The notes: a model not told the origin generated them from the letters alone. A stretch of 64,000 nt of DNA from Streptomyces tirandamycinicus (GCF_003097515.1 NZ_CP029188.1:6244531-6308530), one strand, 5' to 3'; counted from the stretch's first letter, positions 43,563 through 51,174 are shown. Numbers and translations: made by a program.

Positions 43563-43754
43563 ATGCGACCGTTCGTACTGAAGTACGTACTTCCGGCCGA
43601 GAGTCCTGCGGTCACGCTGCCGTACACCTACGACTCCGCCCTGCAGCTGAATGTGCTGCCGGACGGGCGGCCGGCCATCGTCGACCGCGATCTGATCCTG
43701 GTCACCGGCACGACGACGTCCACCGCCGGTTCCAAGACGCACTTCGACGACTGA
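43563..43754 (+). CDS. tgmA: ATP-grasp-modified RiPP (graspetide) precursor peptide
   Basis: 63-residue peptide of the TgmA-type family found with SAV_5884-type ATP-grasp maturases. The leader contains LPYTYDSALQLNVLPDGRPA (residues 19-38), the usual recognition segment, followed by IVDRDL. The core is Thr/Ser-rich and ends in two aspartates: TGTTTSTAGSKTHFDD (48-63). In this family the ATP-grasp enzyme joins Thr/Ser side-chain hydroxyls to Asp/Glu side chains as macrolactones; D62 and D63 with the TTTST cluster are the likely donors and acceptors. AAGGAG precedes the ATG. The maturase starts 15 bases after the stop. Confidence 0.88.
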   Translation: MRPFVLKYVLPAESPAVTLPYTYDSALQLNVLPDGRPAIVDRDLILVTGTTTSTAGSKTHFDD

Positions 43755-43769
43755 CGGACCCGCACCGCA

Positions 43770-44708
43770 ATGACCGTACTGATATTGACGTGCCGTCAAG
43801 ACGTCACCGCGGACATGGTGATCGCCAAGCTGCACGACCGGGGGGTCCCCCTCGTGCGGCTCGATCCCGCCGATCTCCCCGGCGAGGCCGCCCTGTCCGC
43901 CGAGTATGGACACGGTGACTTCTACGGCCATCTGTCGACCGACGGCCGGCTGCTCAGCATGGGCGCCCTGCGGTCGGTCTGGGTGCGAAGACCCGGCGAT
44001 CCCGCCGCCCACGCCGAGGAGCCCTCCCAGTGGCTGACCGCGGAGACCGAGCAGGCCCTCTACGGGATGCTCTACTCGGCCACCGCCCGCTGGATGAACC
44101 ACCCCTGCGTGTCAGCGCAGGCCCGCTGCAAGCCCTGGCAGCTCAGCCTGGCGCACCGCAGCGGCTTCGCCGTACCCCCCACCGTCATCACCACGTTCCC
44201 GCGCGTGGCGCGGCAGTTCGCCGCCCAGTACCAGGACATCGTGGTCAAGTCCGCCTCGGGGCCGCCGCCCGGCGATCCGCCGGTGGCCCTGCCCACCACA
44301 CGCATCCCTCCCGACACCGACTTCTCCAGTGTGGCCGCCGGGCCCACGCTGCTCCAGCAGTACGTTCCCAAGGTCGCCGACATCCGCCTGACCGCCGTGG
44401 GCACACGCCTGTTCGCCGCCCGGAAACGCTCCGTGGACGGACAGGTGGACGGACGGTACGGCGACACCGGCCAGCCCTGGAGGGCCGCCGACGTGCCGGA
44501 GCGCATCGCAAGGTCCGTGCGGGACTACCTGAACCTCGCCGGACTCGCCTATGCCGCCTTCGACTTCGCCGAGGACGCGGAGGGGCTGTGGTGGTTCCTG
44601 GAAGGCAACCAGGGCGGCCAGTTCGGCTTCATCGAACTGGAGACCGGTCTGCCCATCGCGGAGGCCGTCGCGGCGTGGCTGGCCCCGCCGGCCAGGGAGC
44701 AGGGGTGA
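43770..44708 (+). CDS. tgmB: ATP-grasp graspetide maturase
   Basis: 312 residues, ATP-grasp ligase of the MvdC/MvdD/TgmB type. Visible signatures: N-terminal LILTCRQDVTADMVIAKL, RSVWVRRP near residue 70, the ATP-binding lysine in DIVVKSASGPPPGD, the KVADIRLTAVGTRLFAARK strand, and the metal-binding WWFLEGNQGGQFGFIE. It phosphorylates core carboxylates and forms ester or amide cross-links on the precursor just upstream. In many actinobacteria a third gene, an isoaspartate-type methyltransferase, follows; none is present here. About 100 bases of short GGGTGCGGGCACA-like repeats follow the stop. Confidence 0.92.
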   Translation: MTVLILTCRQDVTADMVIAKLHDRGVPLVRLDPADLPGEAALSAEYGHGDFYGHLSTDGRLLSMGALRSVWVRRPGDPAAHAEEPSQWLTAETEQALYGMLYSATARWMNHPCVSAQARCKPWQLSLAHRSGFAVPPTVITTFPRVARQFAAQYQDIVVKSASGPPPGDPPVALPTTRIPPDTDFSSVAAGPTLLQQYVPKVADIRLTAVGTRLFAARKRSVDGQVDGRYGDTGQPWRAADVPERIARSVRDYLNLAGLAYAAFDFAEDAEGLWWFLEGNQGGQFGFIELETGLPIAEAVAAWLAPPAREQG

Positions 44709-44810
44709 CCGCCGCAGGGCGCCGTGGAGTGCCGGAGGGTGCCGCAGGGCAGGGGTGCGGCCGCAGGGGTACGGGCACAGGGGTGCGGGCACAGAGGTGC
44801 GGGCGCCCGC

Positions 44811-45719
44811 TCAGCGGGACACCCCCGCGCCCAGGAACCGGGCGATCCGATCGCGGAGACCCGCCGGGTCCAGGCCGTGTGCGGCGAGGTGCTCCTCCAT
44901 CCGCCCGTACCGGCGGAGCTCTCGGCGGGCGACGCCCAGCCCCAGCACCCGGTGCGGCACGTCCGCCAGCGCCTCGTTGACGGCGGCGGTCGACGTGCCC
45001 GCGAGATACGGCTCGACGATCACCACGTCGGCGGGGCCGTGCCCGATCGCCCGCCGGACCGCGGAGGCGTCGAACGGCCGGACGGTCGTCGCGTACAGCA
45101 CCGTGACGTCCATGCCCTCGGTCGCCGCCAGGACGTGGTCCAGCATGGGTCCCACCGCGACCACCACGCCGTCGCGGCCCTCCCTGGCGGGCAGGAACCG
45201 GGCGCCGTCGACCGGCCGTCCGTGCTCGTTCGACTGGAGCGACAGCCGCACATAGACCCGGTCGTCGCCCGGGGTCGCCCTCCGCAGCAGTGCCTCCGCC
45301 TCGTCCGGGTGCCCGGGTACATGGACGGTCCAGCCGTCGAGGGTGTCGAGCAGGGCCACATCGCCGGGTGCCATGTGGGTGAAACCGCCCGCCGGCCAGT
45401 CGTAGGAGGCGCCCGCGCTCACCAGGACCCCGCCGACGCCCTGGTGTCCGAAGTCGAGCTTGACCTGTTCGAACGGGCGCTCGACGAGGAAGCTCGCGAA
45501 GGTGTGCACCACCGGCCGCAGGCCCGTCAGGGCCAGTCCGCCGCCCACGCCGATCATCAACTGCTCGCGGATGCCGACGTTGATCACCCGGCTCGGGTGT
45601 GCCCGCGCCGCGGGACGGAAGCCGTCGGCGCTGATGTCCGCCAGGACCAGGGCGAGCCGGGGATCCTCGTCCAGCAGCCGGGTCGTGCTCGAGATGAAGC
45701 GTTCACGCATCGTGTCCAT
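44811..45719 (-). CDS. Transketolase-like protein, C-terminal subunit
   Basis: 302 residues covering the pyrimidine-binding and C-terminal domains of a thiamine-diphosphate transketolase: ISADGFRPAARAHPSRVINVGIREQLMIGVGGGLA (two halves around VGIRE, which holds the cofactor-activating Glu), HTFASFLVERPFEQVKLD, and DVVIVEPYLAGTSTAAV. Together with the upstream gene it makes one split transketolase, as in archaeal and many secondary-metabolism enzymes. The ATG at 45719 is 92 bases after the N-terminal subunit stop. It converges on the graspetide genes. Confidence 0.88.
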   Translation of the reverse strand: MDTMRERFISSTTRLLDEDPRLALVLADISADGFRPAARAHPSRVINVGIREQLMIGVGGGLALTGLRPVVHTFASFLVERPFEQVKLDFGHQGVGGVLVSAGASYDWPAGGFTHMAPGDVALLDTLDGWTVHVPGHPDEAEALLRRATPGDDRVYVRLSLQSNEHGRPVDGARFLPAREGRDGVVVAVGPMLDHVLAATEGMDVTVLYATTVRPFDASAVRRAIGHGPADVVIVEPYLAGTSTAAVNEALADVPHRVLGLGVARRELRRYGRMEEHLAAHGLDPAGLRDRIARFLGAGVSR

Positions 45720-45811
45720 GATCAATGTCCTTAGAGTGGTCGTCCTGGTTCCCGCCGGATGCCGGCGGGGCCTTGGCCGGGTCCGCTCCCGGCTCGCCGC
45801 CGGGTGTGCCG

Positions 45812-46537
45812 TCAGGCGTTCTTCGGCTCGACGCGGGCCACCACGGCGCGCGGGCGGCCGGGATGCGGCGCGGTGAACGCCGAGTGCAGGGCCTGCTGGT
45901 CTCGTCCGTCCACGGTCGCGGCCGACCAGCCCGCGGCCTCGAAGCGGGAGGCGATGCCCCCGGGCCAGCCGTGGGTCGCGGAACCGTTGTCGATCACCAG
46001 CGTGTGGAGCCGGTCGAGGCCCGCCGGTCCGGCGAAGGCCATGGCCTCGTGGTTGCTCCCCTCGTCCAGTTCCGCGTCGCCGATCAGCACCCACACCCGG
46101 GGGGTGTCCAGTCCCTGCGCCCGCAGGCCGAGGGCCGTGCCGACCGCCAGCGGCAGGCCGTGGCCCAGCGAGCCGCTGCCGATCTCCACCCCCGGCACCA
46201 GTACGCGGTCCGGGTGGTGGCCGAGGGGGGAGTCGTACGCCCCGAACCCGGCGAGCACCTCCTCGTCGATGAAGCCCTTCGCCGCGAGCACCGCGTAGTA
46301 GGCCATGGGTCCGTGGCCCTTGGGCAGCAGGAACCGGTCGCGTTCCGGCGAGGCGGCGGTCTCCGGGCTGACCCGGAGCACCCGGTCGTAGAGCACCCAC
46401 AGGGCGTCGAGCGTCGAGGTCGCGGCGGGCCCGTGCTTCTCGTCGCCCGTCATCAGGGCCATCAGGGCCGTCAGCCGGTCCAGCTCCCGCCGGCCGGGCG
46501 CGCCGTCACGAATCGTGGTCAGTCGTGTGCTCGTCAT
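45812..46537 (-). CDS. Transketolase-like protein, N-terminal subunit
   Basis: 241 residues. The thiamine-diphosphate motif is WVLIGDAELDEGSNHEAMAFAG followed by HTLVIDNGSAT (GDG-type motif with GDAE...N). FLLPKGHGPMAYYAVLAAKG and VEIGSGSLGHGLPLAVGTALG are the other landmarks. It should transfer a two-carbon ketol unit together with the C-terminal subunit; specific substrates are unknown. The start MTSTRL (46537) is preferred over the ATG three codons upstream. A MerR-type operator lies about 16 bases upstream. Confidence 0.88.
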   Translation of the reverse strand: MTSTRLTTIRDGAPGRRELDRLTALMALMTGDEKHGPAATSTLDALWVLYDRVLRVSPETAASPERDRFLLPKGHGPMAYYAVLAAKGFIDEEVLAGFGAYDSPLGHHPDRVLVPGVEIGSGSLGHGLPLAVGTALGLRAQGLDTPRVWVLIGDAELDEGSNHEAMAFAGPAGLDRLHTLVIDNGSATHGWPGGIASRFEAAGWSAATVDGRDQQALHSAFTAPHPGRPRAVVARVEPKNA

Positions 46538-46552
46538 GGGCCCCACCGTGCA

Positions 46553-46575
46553 ACTTCAACCGCACTTGAGGTCAA
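46553..46575 (-). promoter_or_regulatory. MerR-type promoter/operator of the split transketolase
   Basis: Read on the - strand, TTGACCTCAAGTGCGGTTGA continues as AGT: a -35 hexamer TTGACC overlaps an inverted repeat ACCTCAA...TTGAAGT, the arrangement of SoxR/MerR-regulated promoters with long spacers. No MerR gene is in the window. Confidence 0.5.
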
Positions 46576-46662
46576 CCGGCAATCGGTTCGTGGCCACCCG
46601 GTGAAGTGCGGTATGGTTCTCGTGCGCGTTCGGCCGGGGGAAACCCCAGGTCAGGCGGGCAC

Positions 46663-46736
<74 letters not shown>

Positions 46737-46765
46737 CGGAAGCTCTGCTTCGTAGTCGCAGGTGA

Positions 46766-46801
46766 AAGGGCCCTGCCTCACATCAGTGAGGTAGGGCCCT
46801 T
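46766..46801. terminator. Strong hairpin after tRNA-Pro
   Basis: A 16-base inverted repeat (AAGGGCCCTGCCTCAC, 46766-46781, with its near-perfect complement 46786-46801, one mismatch) and ATCA loop, followed by TGAT. It probably terminates the tRNA transcript and marks the boundary with the element remnant. Confidence 0.85.
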
Positions 46802-46872
46802 GATCATTCTTGCTCTCGTGTCGCATATGGTCACAAACGCCAGATCATCACCGGATGATCACCGCTGCGGGC

Positions 46873-47081
46873 TCAGGATGCGAGCACCTGCCCAAGCTTG
46901 TCGGAGCCAACCTTGAGGCTCTGCGGATCAGGGTGAACGTAGAACCGCTTGGTGAGCGACAGGTCCTGTGTCCCGCCCAGGCGGACACGACTGTGTCAGG
47001 TACACCGTTGTTCGCCATCCAGGACGGGCGGGCGTGACGAGCGTCGTACAGACGCACTCGGCGAACGCCTGCCTGCTCCAT
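46873..47081 (-). pseudogene. Frameshifted C-terminal fragment of a tyrosine recombinase
   Basis: From 47081 downward the frame reads MEQAGVRRVRLYDARH, then WMANNGVPDTVVSAWAGH, the integrase box with catalytic Arg and His. Near 46970 a frame change is needed; the other frame then continues DLSLTKRFYVHPDPQSL (with the nucleophilic Tyr) to GQVLAS and a stop at 46873. The N-terminal two thirds are gone, replaced by the ParA remnant. It lies beside tRNA-Pro in the orientation typical of actinobacterial integrative conjugative elements. Not functional. Confidence 0.8.
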
Positions 47082-47634
47082 GCGACGAAACGATCTCAAG
47101 ATTGGGCACATTGGTTGAGAGTCGAGGAAGAGGATTGCGCTCAAGGATGGTCGTAAAAGCGGCCTGGTGCTTCTGTATCTGAGGATGGTTGGGCAGCAAG
47201 ACCTTGCTGCTGTTGGCCTGGAAATCAATATCAATCAACAGGACGCGCTTGCCCTTACGGGCGAGGCTGTCGGCAAGTGAAATGGTCGAGGATGTCTGTC
47301 CAACTCCTCCTTTCCGGGGGAGTAATTCCAATAGTAGTGTTTCTTGAACTGGTACGGAATGGCCGGAAAGGCATATTCCTGCCAATAAGAAGAAGTGAGA
47401 AAATGAAAGAGCCCCGCCGAGGTGGGGCCAGCCGTCAATAGCTACGACAGTACCGTAATCACACCCATAGCCCGTGAAGTGCACTAAGGCAGACCAGGGC
47501 GATGGTGAGAAGGCCAGGGTTCCGCTGTCGCGGTCCTTCGTGTCCCGGACCAGGACTTTCGTTGGGTCGTTGTCGGCCACCTCGACGCAGCTATCGGACT
47601 TCGTGTAAGAGCTGGTTCGCCAGCTCAGTTCCAT
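46996..47634 (-). CDS. DUF397 protein read through into a ParA remnant (chimeric ORF)
   Basis: The first 55 residues (MELSWRTSSYTKSDSCVEVA, then VLVRDTKDRDSGTLAFSP and WSALVHF) are a normal DUF397 domain, the small partner of XRE/DUF5753 regulators in the BldB/WhiJ-like systems. Ordinary DUF397 proteins stop here; this one continues through about 40 residues of non-domain sequence into a truncated ParA (described separately) and ends in shadow sequence of the broken integrase. It follows the XRE gene with an overlap at its start. The DUF397 part may still be functional; the tail probably is not. Confidence 0.6.
   Translation of the reverse strand: MELSWRTSSYTKSDSCVEVADNDPTKVLVRDTKDRDSGTLAFSPSPWSALVHFTGYGCDYGTVVAIDGWPHLGGALSFSHFFLLAGICLSGHSVPVQETLLLELLPRKGGVGQTSSTISLADSLARKGKRVLLIDIDFQANSSKVLLPNHPQIQKHQAAFTTILERNPLPRLSTNVPNLEIVSSHGAGRRSPSASVRRSSRPPVLDGEQRCT
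47080..47340 (-). pseudogene. Truncated ParA/Soj-like ATPase with altered P-loop
   Basis: About 87 residues, in frame with the DUF397 domain, match the beginning of a ParA: LLPRKGGVGQTSSTISLADS and then GKRVLLIDIDFQANSSKVLL. The deviant Walker A motif should read KGGVGKT; the essential lysine is Gln here. The sequence breaks off after NVPNLEIVSSH exactly where the integrase fragment begins, so a deletion has joined the two. It is evidence of lost partition/replication functions of an integrated element. Confidence 0.75.
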
Positions 47635-47636
47635 GA

Positions 47637-48533
47637 TCATTGCCTTGCCTCCTGGTCCGCCGGCATGCGGTCGAAGTGCTGGATCGCAGTGAGGATGCGG
47701 TCTCGGACGGCGGTTCCGTAGACCGCCGACTGCTGCAAGAGGGCAAATGCCTTGGCGTACAGCTCGATCTCTCGGGGCTGCGTAACCGAGAACTCGGCCG
47801 AGTAGGTCTCGACGAGAACGAGCTTGTCGTCGAACATCGAGAAGGAATTGCCAGGCCAGATGCGCATGGGGGCAGAGCGCGGGACGATGCCGAGGCTGAG
47901 CCGAGCGAGGCGCATGACCGCCAACAGGCGGTCGAGCTGCCCCTTCATCACCTCCGCTCCTCCGAGGTTGGTGTACAGCGCTTGCTCGGCGAGCAGCACG
48001 TTGAAGATCCTGTCGCCCCGGTACAGGTACTGCTGACGCTCAAGCCGCTTCGCTGTCGCGGCTTCCGTGTCATCAGGGATCTCGTAGTAGTCGCGGACCT
48101 GCTTGAAGGTCTCCGCTGCATACTCCGCGGTCTGGAGCGTTCCCCAGATGAGTGTGGGGTGCCAGATCCGGAAGACCTTGGTCTTCGAGTAAACAGGCAG
48201 TGCCGCCTTCTGCCGCTTCTCCGCACCGGTCGCAAGTTGCCGGCGCCACTCAAGCCACAGCTCGTCGATATGGCGGACCGTCGCGATCAGATCGTCGACC
48301 TGGTCGCCGCGGCTGGTCGTGCTGCACCAGGTACGAATGTCTTGCTCACTCGCGTTCTGCTTCCCGTTCTCGATCCGGGAAACCTTGGACTCCGCCCAGC
48401 CGGTGGCCAGCGCGAATGCCCGGCCACTCGCGAACCCCGCATCCTTGCGGAAGCCGCGAAGCCGGGCACCCAGCGCCTCTCGTGCTTCCTGTGCCTGTGT
48501 GCTCACTGAAGGGTCAGGGCCTGTACTCGGCAT
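47637..48533 (-). CDS. XRE-family regulator with DUF5753 ligand domain
   Basis: 298 residues. The helix-turn-helix lies in GRAFALATGWAESKVSRIENGKQNASEQDI (about residues 37-66). The C-terminal half, with FRIWHPTLIWGTLQTAEYA, GDRIFNVLLAEQALY, and MRIWPGNSFSMFDDKLVLVETYSAE, is the DUF5753 domain of Streptomyces BldB/WhiJ-type regulators. The paired DUF397 gene overlaps its stop codon. Start could be the ATG at 48533 or a GTG at 48506; both overlap or adjoin the DUF6879 gene and neither has a clear ribosome site. Confidence 0.88.
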   Translation of the reverse strand: MPSTGPDPSVSTQAQEAREALGARLRGFRKDAGFASGRAFALATGWAESKVSRIENGKQNASEQDIRTWCSTTSRGDQVDDLIATVRHIDELWLEWRRQLATGAEKRQKAALPVYSKTKVFRIWHPTLIWGTLQTAEYAAETFKQVRDYYEIPDDTEAATAKRLERQQYLYRGDRIFNVLLAEQALYTNLGGAEVMKGQLDRLLAVMRLARLSLGIVPRSAPMRIWPGNSFSMFDDKLVLVETYSAEFSVTQPREIELYAKAFALLQQSAVYGTAVRDRILTAIQHFDRMPADQEARQ

Positions 48534-49038
48534 GAGGGATGGCAACGGCCCAGAGCAGGTCGCGCAGGCGTATGCACTCGGCCACCGTATCCGGGTCCTC
48601 GACGATCTCAGACCCCAGGACTTGACCTTCGGGGTCGAAGTGGCCCACGGCGAGAAGGCGATCGTCGTAGAGCCACCAGTCGTTCCCCTCTGCGGGGAAG
48701 GTGATTCCTTCGGGCAACATGTGTCGAGGCAGCCAGCGGATATCCTCACCGACCTCGATGTTCAGGTGCGTGAGGGAGTGCTCCCAGGTGACGTACTGGC
48801 TGTGCGGCTGACTGACCACGCGGACGCGGCGCACCGTCTTGCCCTCACTCGTGACGCGCTTCATCAGCGCCCTCCACTCGTCGAGCCAGGCGTAGTCGTC
48901 GGGCTCGCCCCTCTTCCATCGGGCGTACGGCGTGTCCTCGATCGGCGAACCGTAGTCGTCCCGCAGCTCCAAGTGGAAGGCATCGCGTTGGAAGCTGTTG
49001 AACAGCTCGTCACGCTGCGCGGGAGTGATCAGGTCCAC
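48514..49038 (-). CDS. DUF6879-like protein
   Basis: 174 residues with many tryptophans and charged residues: FNSFQRDAFHLELRDDYG, YARWKRGEPDDYAWLDEWR, VRRVRVVSQPHSQYVTWE, NDWWLYDDRLLAVGHFD. This is the DUF6879 pattern found next to XRE/DUF5753 genes in Streptomyces. No enzyme motif. It overlaps both neighbours on the same strand, so the three genes are co-translated. Third-position GC is lower than in the flanking chromosome, in line with horizontal acquisition. Confidence 0.82.
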   Translation of the reverse strand: MDLITPAQRDELFNSFQRDAFHLELRDDYGSPIEDTPYARWKRGEPDDYAWLDEWRALMKRVTSEGKTVRRVRVVSQPHSQYVTWEHSLTHLNIEVGEDIRWLPRHMLPEGITFPAEGNDWWLYDDRLLAVGHFDPEGQVLGSEIVEDPDTVAECIRLRDLLWAVAIPHAEYRP

Positions 49039-49417
49039 TGTCTTCCTCCAGTAGGGCCGTGATCGAGGACTTGGGGACCTCGATGCAGGTCTCGTAGTCG
49101 GGCATGCGTATCTGACTCAATGCGTCGGCGTCGTGCATCTCCGGACCTTGAAGGACGCACGTTCCCTGCTCGGTGACGAGCATGATCGGGGCGGCGAACT
49201 TCTTGATCTCGCCGGACGACTGACCGTCCTTGGTCAGGTGCTCGAACAGTTCGGTCGGCACCTCGATGACGGTCTGTCCCGCCGGCACGGACAGCTGCAT
49301 GAGCAAGTCGTTCGCGTGCACCTTCCAGCCTTGGATGACGTAGGTGTCCTGATCACTGGCGTACAGGGTGGGACTGTCTCCGGGGGTGGAGTTCTTCCCC
49401 AGGAACGTTAGCTGCAT
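49010..49417 (-). CDS. Unknown protein at the head of the XRE/DUF6879 operon
   Basis: 135 residues with two similar beta-rich halves: LYASDQDTYVIQGWKVHAND and LVTEQGTCVLQGPEMHDADA, each followed by a Val/Pro-rich EVP motif (TVIEVPTELFEHL and TCIEVPKSSITALL). This internal duplication is visible by eye and suggests a two-repeat fold. The ATG at 49417 follows GGGAGAG. The end overlaps DUF6879 by 29 bases. I know no function; similar proteins accompany DUF6879 in actinobacteria. Confidence 0.75.
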   Translation of the reverse strand: MQLTFLGKNSTPGDSPTLYASDQDTYVIQGWKVHANDLLMQLSVPAGQTVIEVPTELFEHLTKDGQSSGEIKKFAAPIMLVTEQGTCVLQGPEMHDADALSQIRMPDYETCIEVPKSSITALLEEDSGPDHSRAA

Positions 49418-49613
49418 GGCTGCTCTCCCGTCCGCTGTCTTGCGTCGGCTTGCGCGACACGTTGATGGTCGCGAGCCCATGAGGGCCGGTCAATCGACTT
49501 GGTGCAAACTCACGCAATCTGCTTGGGGCTTGGGCTGCGCCCGCTCTACGTTCGTCGCGGATCGAGCAGCCAAGGAACCCGCACTGAGGTGCGGACCCGA
49601 GGGGAGATGCGTG

Positions 49614-49985
49614 GTGTCCACCGTGAGCGAAAGACGCGAGGCTCCGAGCCTCGACGAGCCGCCGATCGACGTCGAGCTGATTGGGGACAGCACCGAGACT
49701 GCCCTCGTCATGCAGTTGGGCACGTCGACCCGTGAAGACGTCAACACCAGGACTCCGATCCTGATCGGCCACCTGCAACAGTTGCTCGCGGAGGAGCTGG
49801 GCGCAGACAAGGACGAGACGGTAAGGCGGCTGTTCCACGAGGCGTACAGACTGCTGGACCTGAAGACCCGTCCCGCGCCGGATGCCACGACCTTCGCTGC
49901 GTACATGTTCATGGGCGAGGTTGCGAGTCTCACCCGCCGGTTCCTGTGGGTCTACACGCAGAGGAGCCGGACGGGTGTCGCGTGA
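49614..49985 (+). CDS. Unknown helical protein (DUF6415-like)
   Basis: 123 residues. After a short acidic lead, TPILIGHLQQLLAEELGADKDETVRRLFHEAYRLLDL (split by a loop) and FMGEVASLTRRFLWVYTQR form amphipathic helices reminiscent of DUF6415 proteins, which occur beside Streptomyces regulators; the assignment is tentative. The GTG at 49614 follows AGGGGAGA; a GTG one codon earlier is equally possible. It is divergent from the XRE operon, and the next small gene starts in its stop codon (GTGA). Confidence 0.65.
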   Translation: MSTVSERREAPSLDEPPIDVELIGDSTETALVMQLGTSTREDVNTRTPILIGHLQQLLAEELGADKDETVRRLFHEAYRLLDLKTRPAPDATTFAAYMFMGEVASLTRRFLWVYTQRSRTGVA

Positions 49986-50125
49986 GTCCCAAGGCGCAGC
50001 AAGTGGCTTACGTCCTGGTGCTCCTGGCAGTGATCGCCGCCCTCGCGGTCGGCGTCTCCACCAGTCCGTCGGCCGACAGAAGCGCCCGCTCGGCTGGCGC
50101 CAGTGGCTCCGTCAAGTCCTCGTGA
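49982..50125 (+). CDS. Small single-pass membrane protein
   Basis: 47 residues from a GTG that overlaps the preceding stop by four bases: a short basic start, one strongly hydrophobic segment (VAYVLVLLAVIAALAVGV, residues 8-25) and a Ser/Ala-rich tail. The stop-start overlap and the hydrophobic helix make it plausible despite its size. The +1 frame of the same DNA also ends in a hydrophobic stretch (VLVIGASVSIMVAYWHLTT, stop at 50175), so a frameshifted or overlapping second product cannot be excluded. Confidence 0.5.
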   Translation: MSPKAQQVAYVLVLLAVIAALAVGVSTSPSADRSARSAGASGSVKSS

Positions 50126-50352
50126 TCGGCGCCTCAGTTTCGATCATGGTCGCGTACTGGCACCTGACCACATGATCTTCCATCCCCGAGTGACCACGCA
50201 CCGGTTCTCCCCGATGCACACCCCTCGGGGACGGAGAACACCCCCGGGCCCGACCGCCTTCCTCGAACAGCAGACGGCCGAGACCGGGAGCAAGTGCACG
50301 ACGGCGCGGAGAACGGATCTCCGCACACCCAATGCACCAGGAGGACTATCCC

Positions 50353-50589
50353 ATGAGCAACCTCTACAGCCTCCCCGTTCAGGGGACGCAGTTCCAGAAC
50401 TTCTGCGGCGGCAACCTCCAGGGCGAGCATGAGTCGTGCGTCGAGGTCGGCCAGATCCCCGGCTCGGTTTCCTCCTACGTCCTTCGCGACAACAAGCCCG
50501 AGGGCGCGGGCCGTGAGCTTCGCTTCACCGAGGTGGAACTGGACGACTTCGCCCGTGGGTGGGCCGCCAAGCGGGGTCTGACGCTCTAG
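50353..50589 (+). CDS. DUF397-like small protein with an extended N-terminus
   Basis: 78 residues. The C-terminal two thirds resemble DUF397 (SCVEVGQIPGSVSSYVLRDN, then LRFTEVELDDFARGWA), but the usual W-RSSYSG start is replaced by MSNLYSLPVQGTQFQNFCGG, which is Gln/Asn/Gly-rich and carries an extra cysteine. AGGAGGA directly upstream gives strong translation. It stands alone between hairpins, followed by an unknown gene and a JmjC-like oxygenase, not next to an XRE regulator. It may be a regulator partner or, more speculatively, a substrate of the oxygenase. Confidence 0.75.
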   Translation: MSNLYSLPVQGTQFQNFCGGNLQGEHESCVEVGQIPGSVSSYVLRDNKPEGAGRELRFTEVELDDFARGWAAKRGLTL

Positions 50590-50617
50590 TCTGACCTCCC
50601 TCCTCACCACGCACGAC

Positions 50618-50648
50618 GCGGGCCGTCTGTCACAGAGGGGCGGCCCGC
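50618..50648 (+). terminator. Hairpin after the DUF397-like gene
   Basis: GCGGGCCG (50618-50625) pairs with CGGCCCGC (50641-50648) across a 15-base loop, between the small gene and the next start. It could attenuate transcription and give the small protein higher expression than the downstream genes. Confidence 0.55.
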
Positions 50649-50667
50649 ACTCCCACGAAGGGCACAA

Positions 50668-51174
50668 ATGAGCTGGTCAGGGCACTGGCATGGGTACGGA
50701 CCGTGGATCGGGCCCTCGTCCGTATACGCAAAGGAGGGCAGTCGCCGGCCTCCTCACCCCAATGGCCCGCCTATGGTGACGGACCCCGAGGACAAGAGAC
50801 AGCAGCAGGTACTTGACCGGTATCGCGAGGCTGCTGCCGAGTTCCAAACGGGCAACGTACCGCCCCTGATGACCGGCCATTGGCTCTCGAAGAAGGATCA
50901 CGTCGCCGCCGACAGAACGTGGATCGACGTGGGCATTGCCCTCGCCTGGCTCACGAAGCACTACGAAGCGAACCCTCCGTACGAGCGCGCAGACGGCTTC
51001 CAGGCGTACGGGAGCCTCGAGGGCAAGTTGGAGTACGCCGCTGACGTGCTGCCGCGCGGGGTCGACGTCTCCTGGGTCCACTACACCGCATCGAAAAATC
51101 TGCTGTCGCTCAACGTCGTGTGCTGCCCGAACCGGTTTCAGCCGGACATCCCCTGTCCACTCTCGCCATCGTGA
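50668..51174 (+). CDS. Unknown protein coupled to the JmjC oxygenase
   Basis: 168 residues, no recognised family. The N-terminus is aromatic and Gly/His-rich (MSWSGHWHGYGPWIGPSS). Then come a charged helix (DKRQQQVLDRYREAAAEF) and a mixed region with TWIDVGIALAWLTKHYEANPPYERADGF and LEYAADVLPRGVDVSWVHYTASKNLL (each split by a turn). AAGGG lies upstream of the ATG. Its stop overlaps the GTG of the JmjC gene, so the two proteins are made together and may interact. Confidence 0.65.
   Translation: MSWSGHWHGYGPWIGPSSVYAKEGSRRPPHPNGPPMVTDPEDKRQQQVLDRYREAAAEFQTGNVPPLMTGHWLSKKDHVAADRTWIDVGIALAWLTKHYEANPPYERADGFQAYGSLEGKLEYAADVLPRGVDVSWVHYTASKNLLSLNVVCCPNRFQPDIPCPLSPS

Noticed and set aside
46810..47182. 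Several short + strand frames between tRNA-Pro and the XRE operon
   Set aside because: They are antisense to the integrase and ParA remnants and show no domain or start signals.
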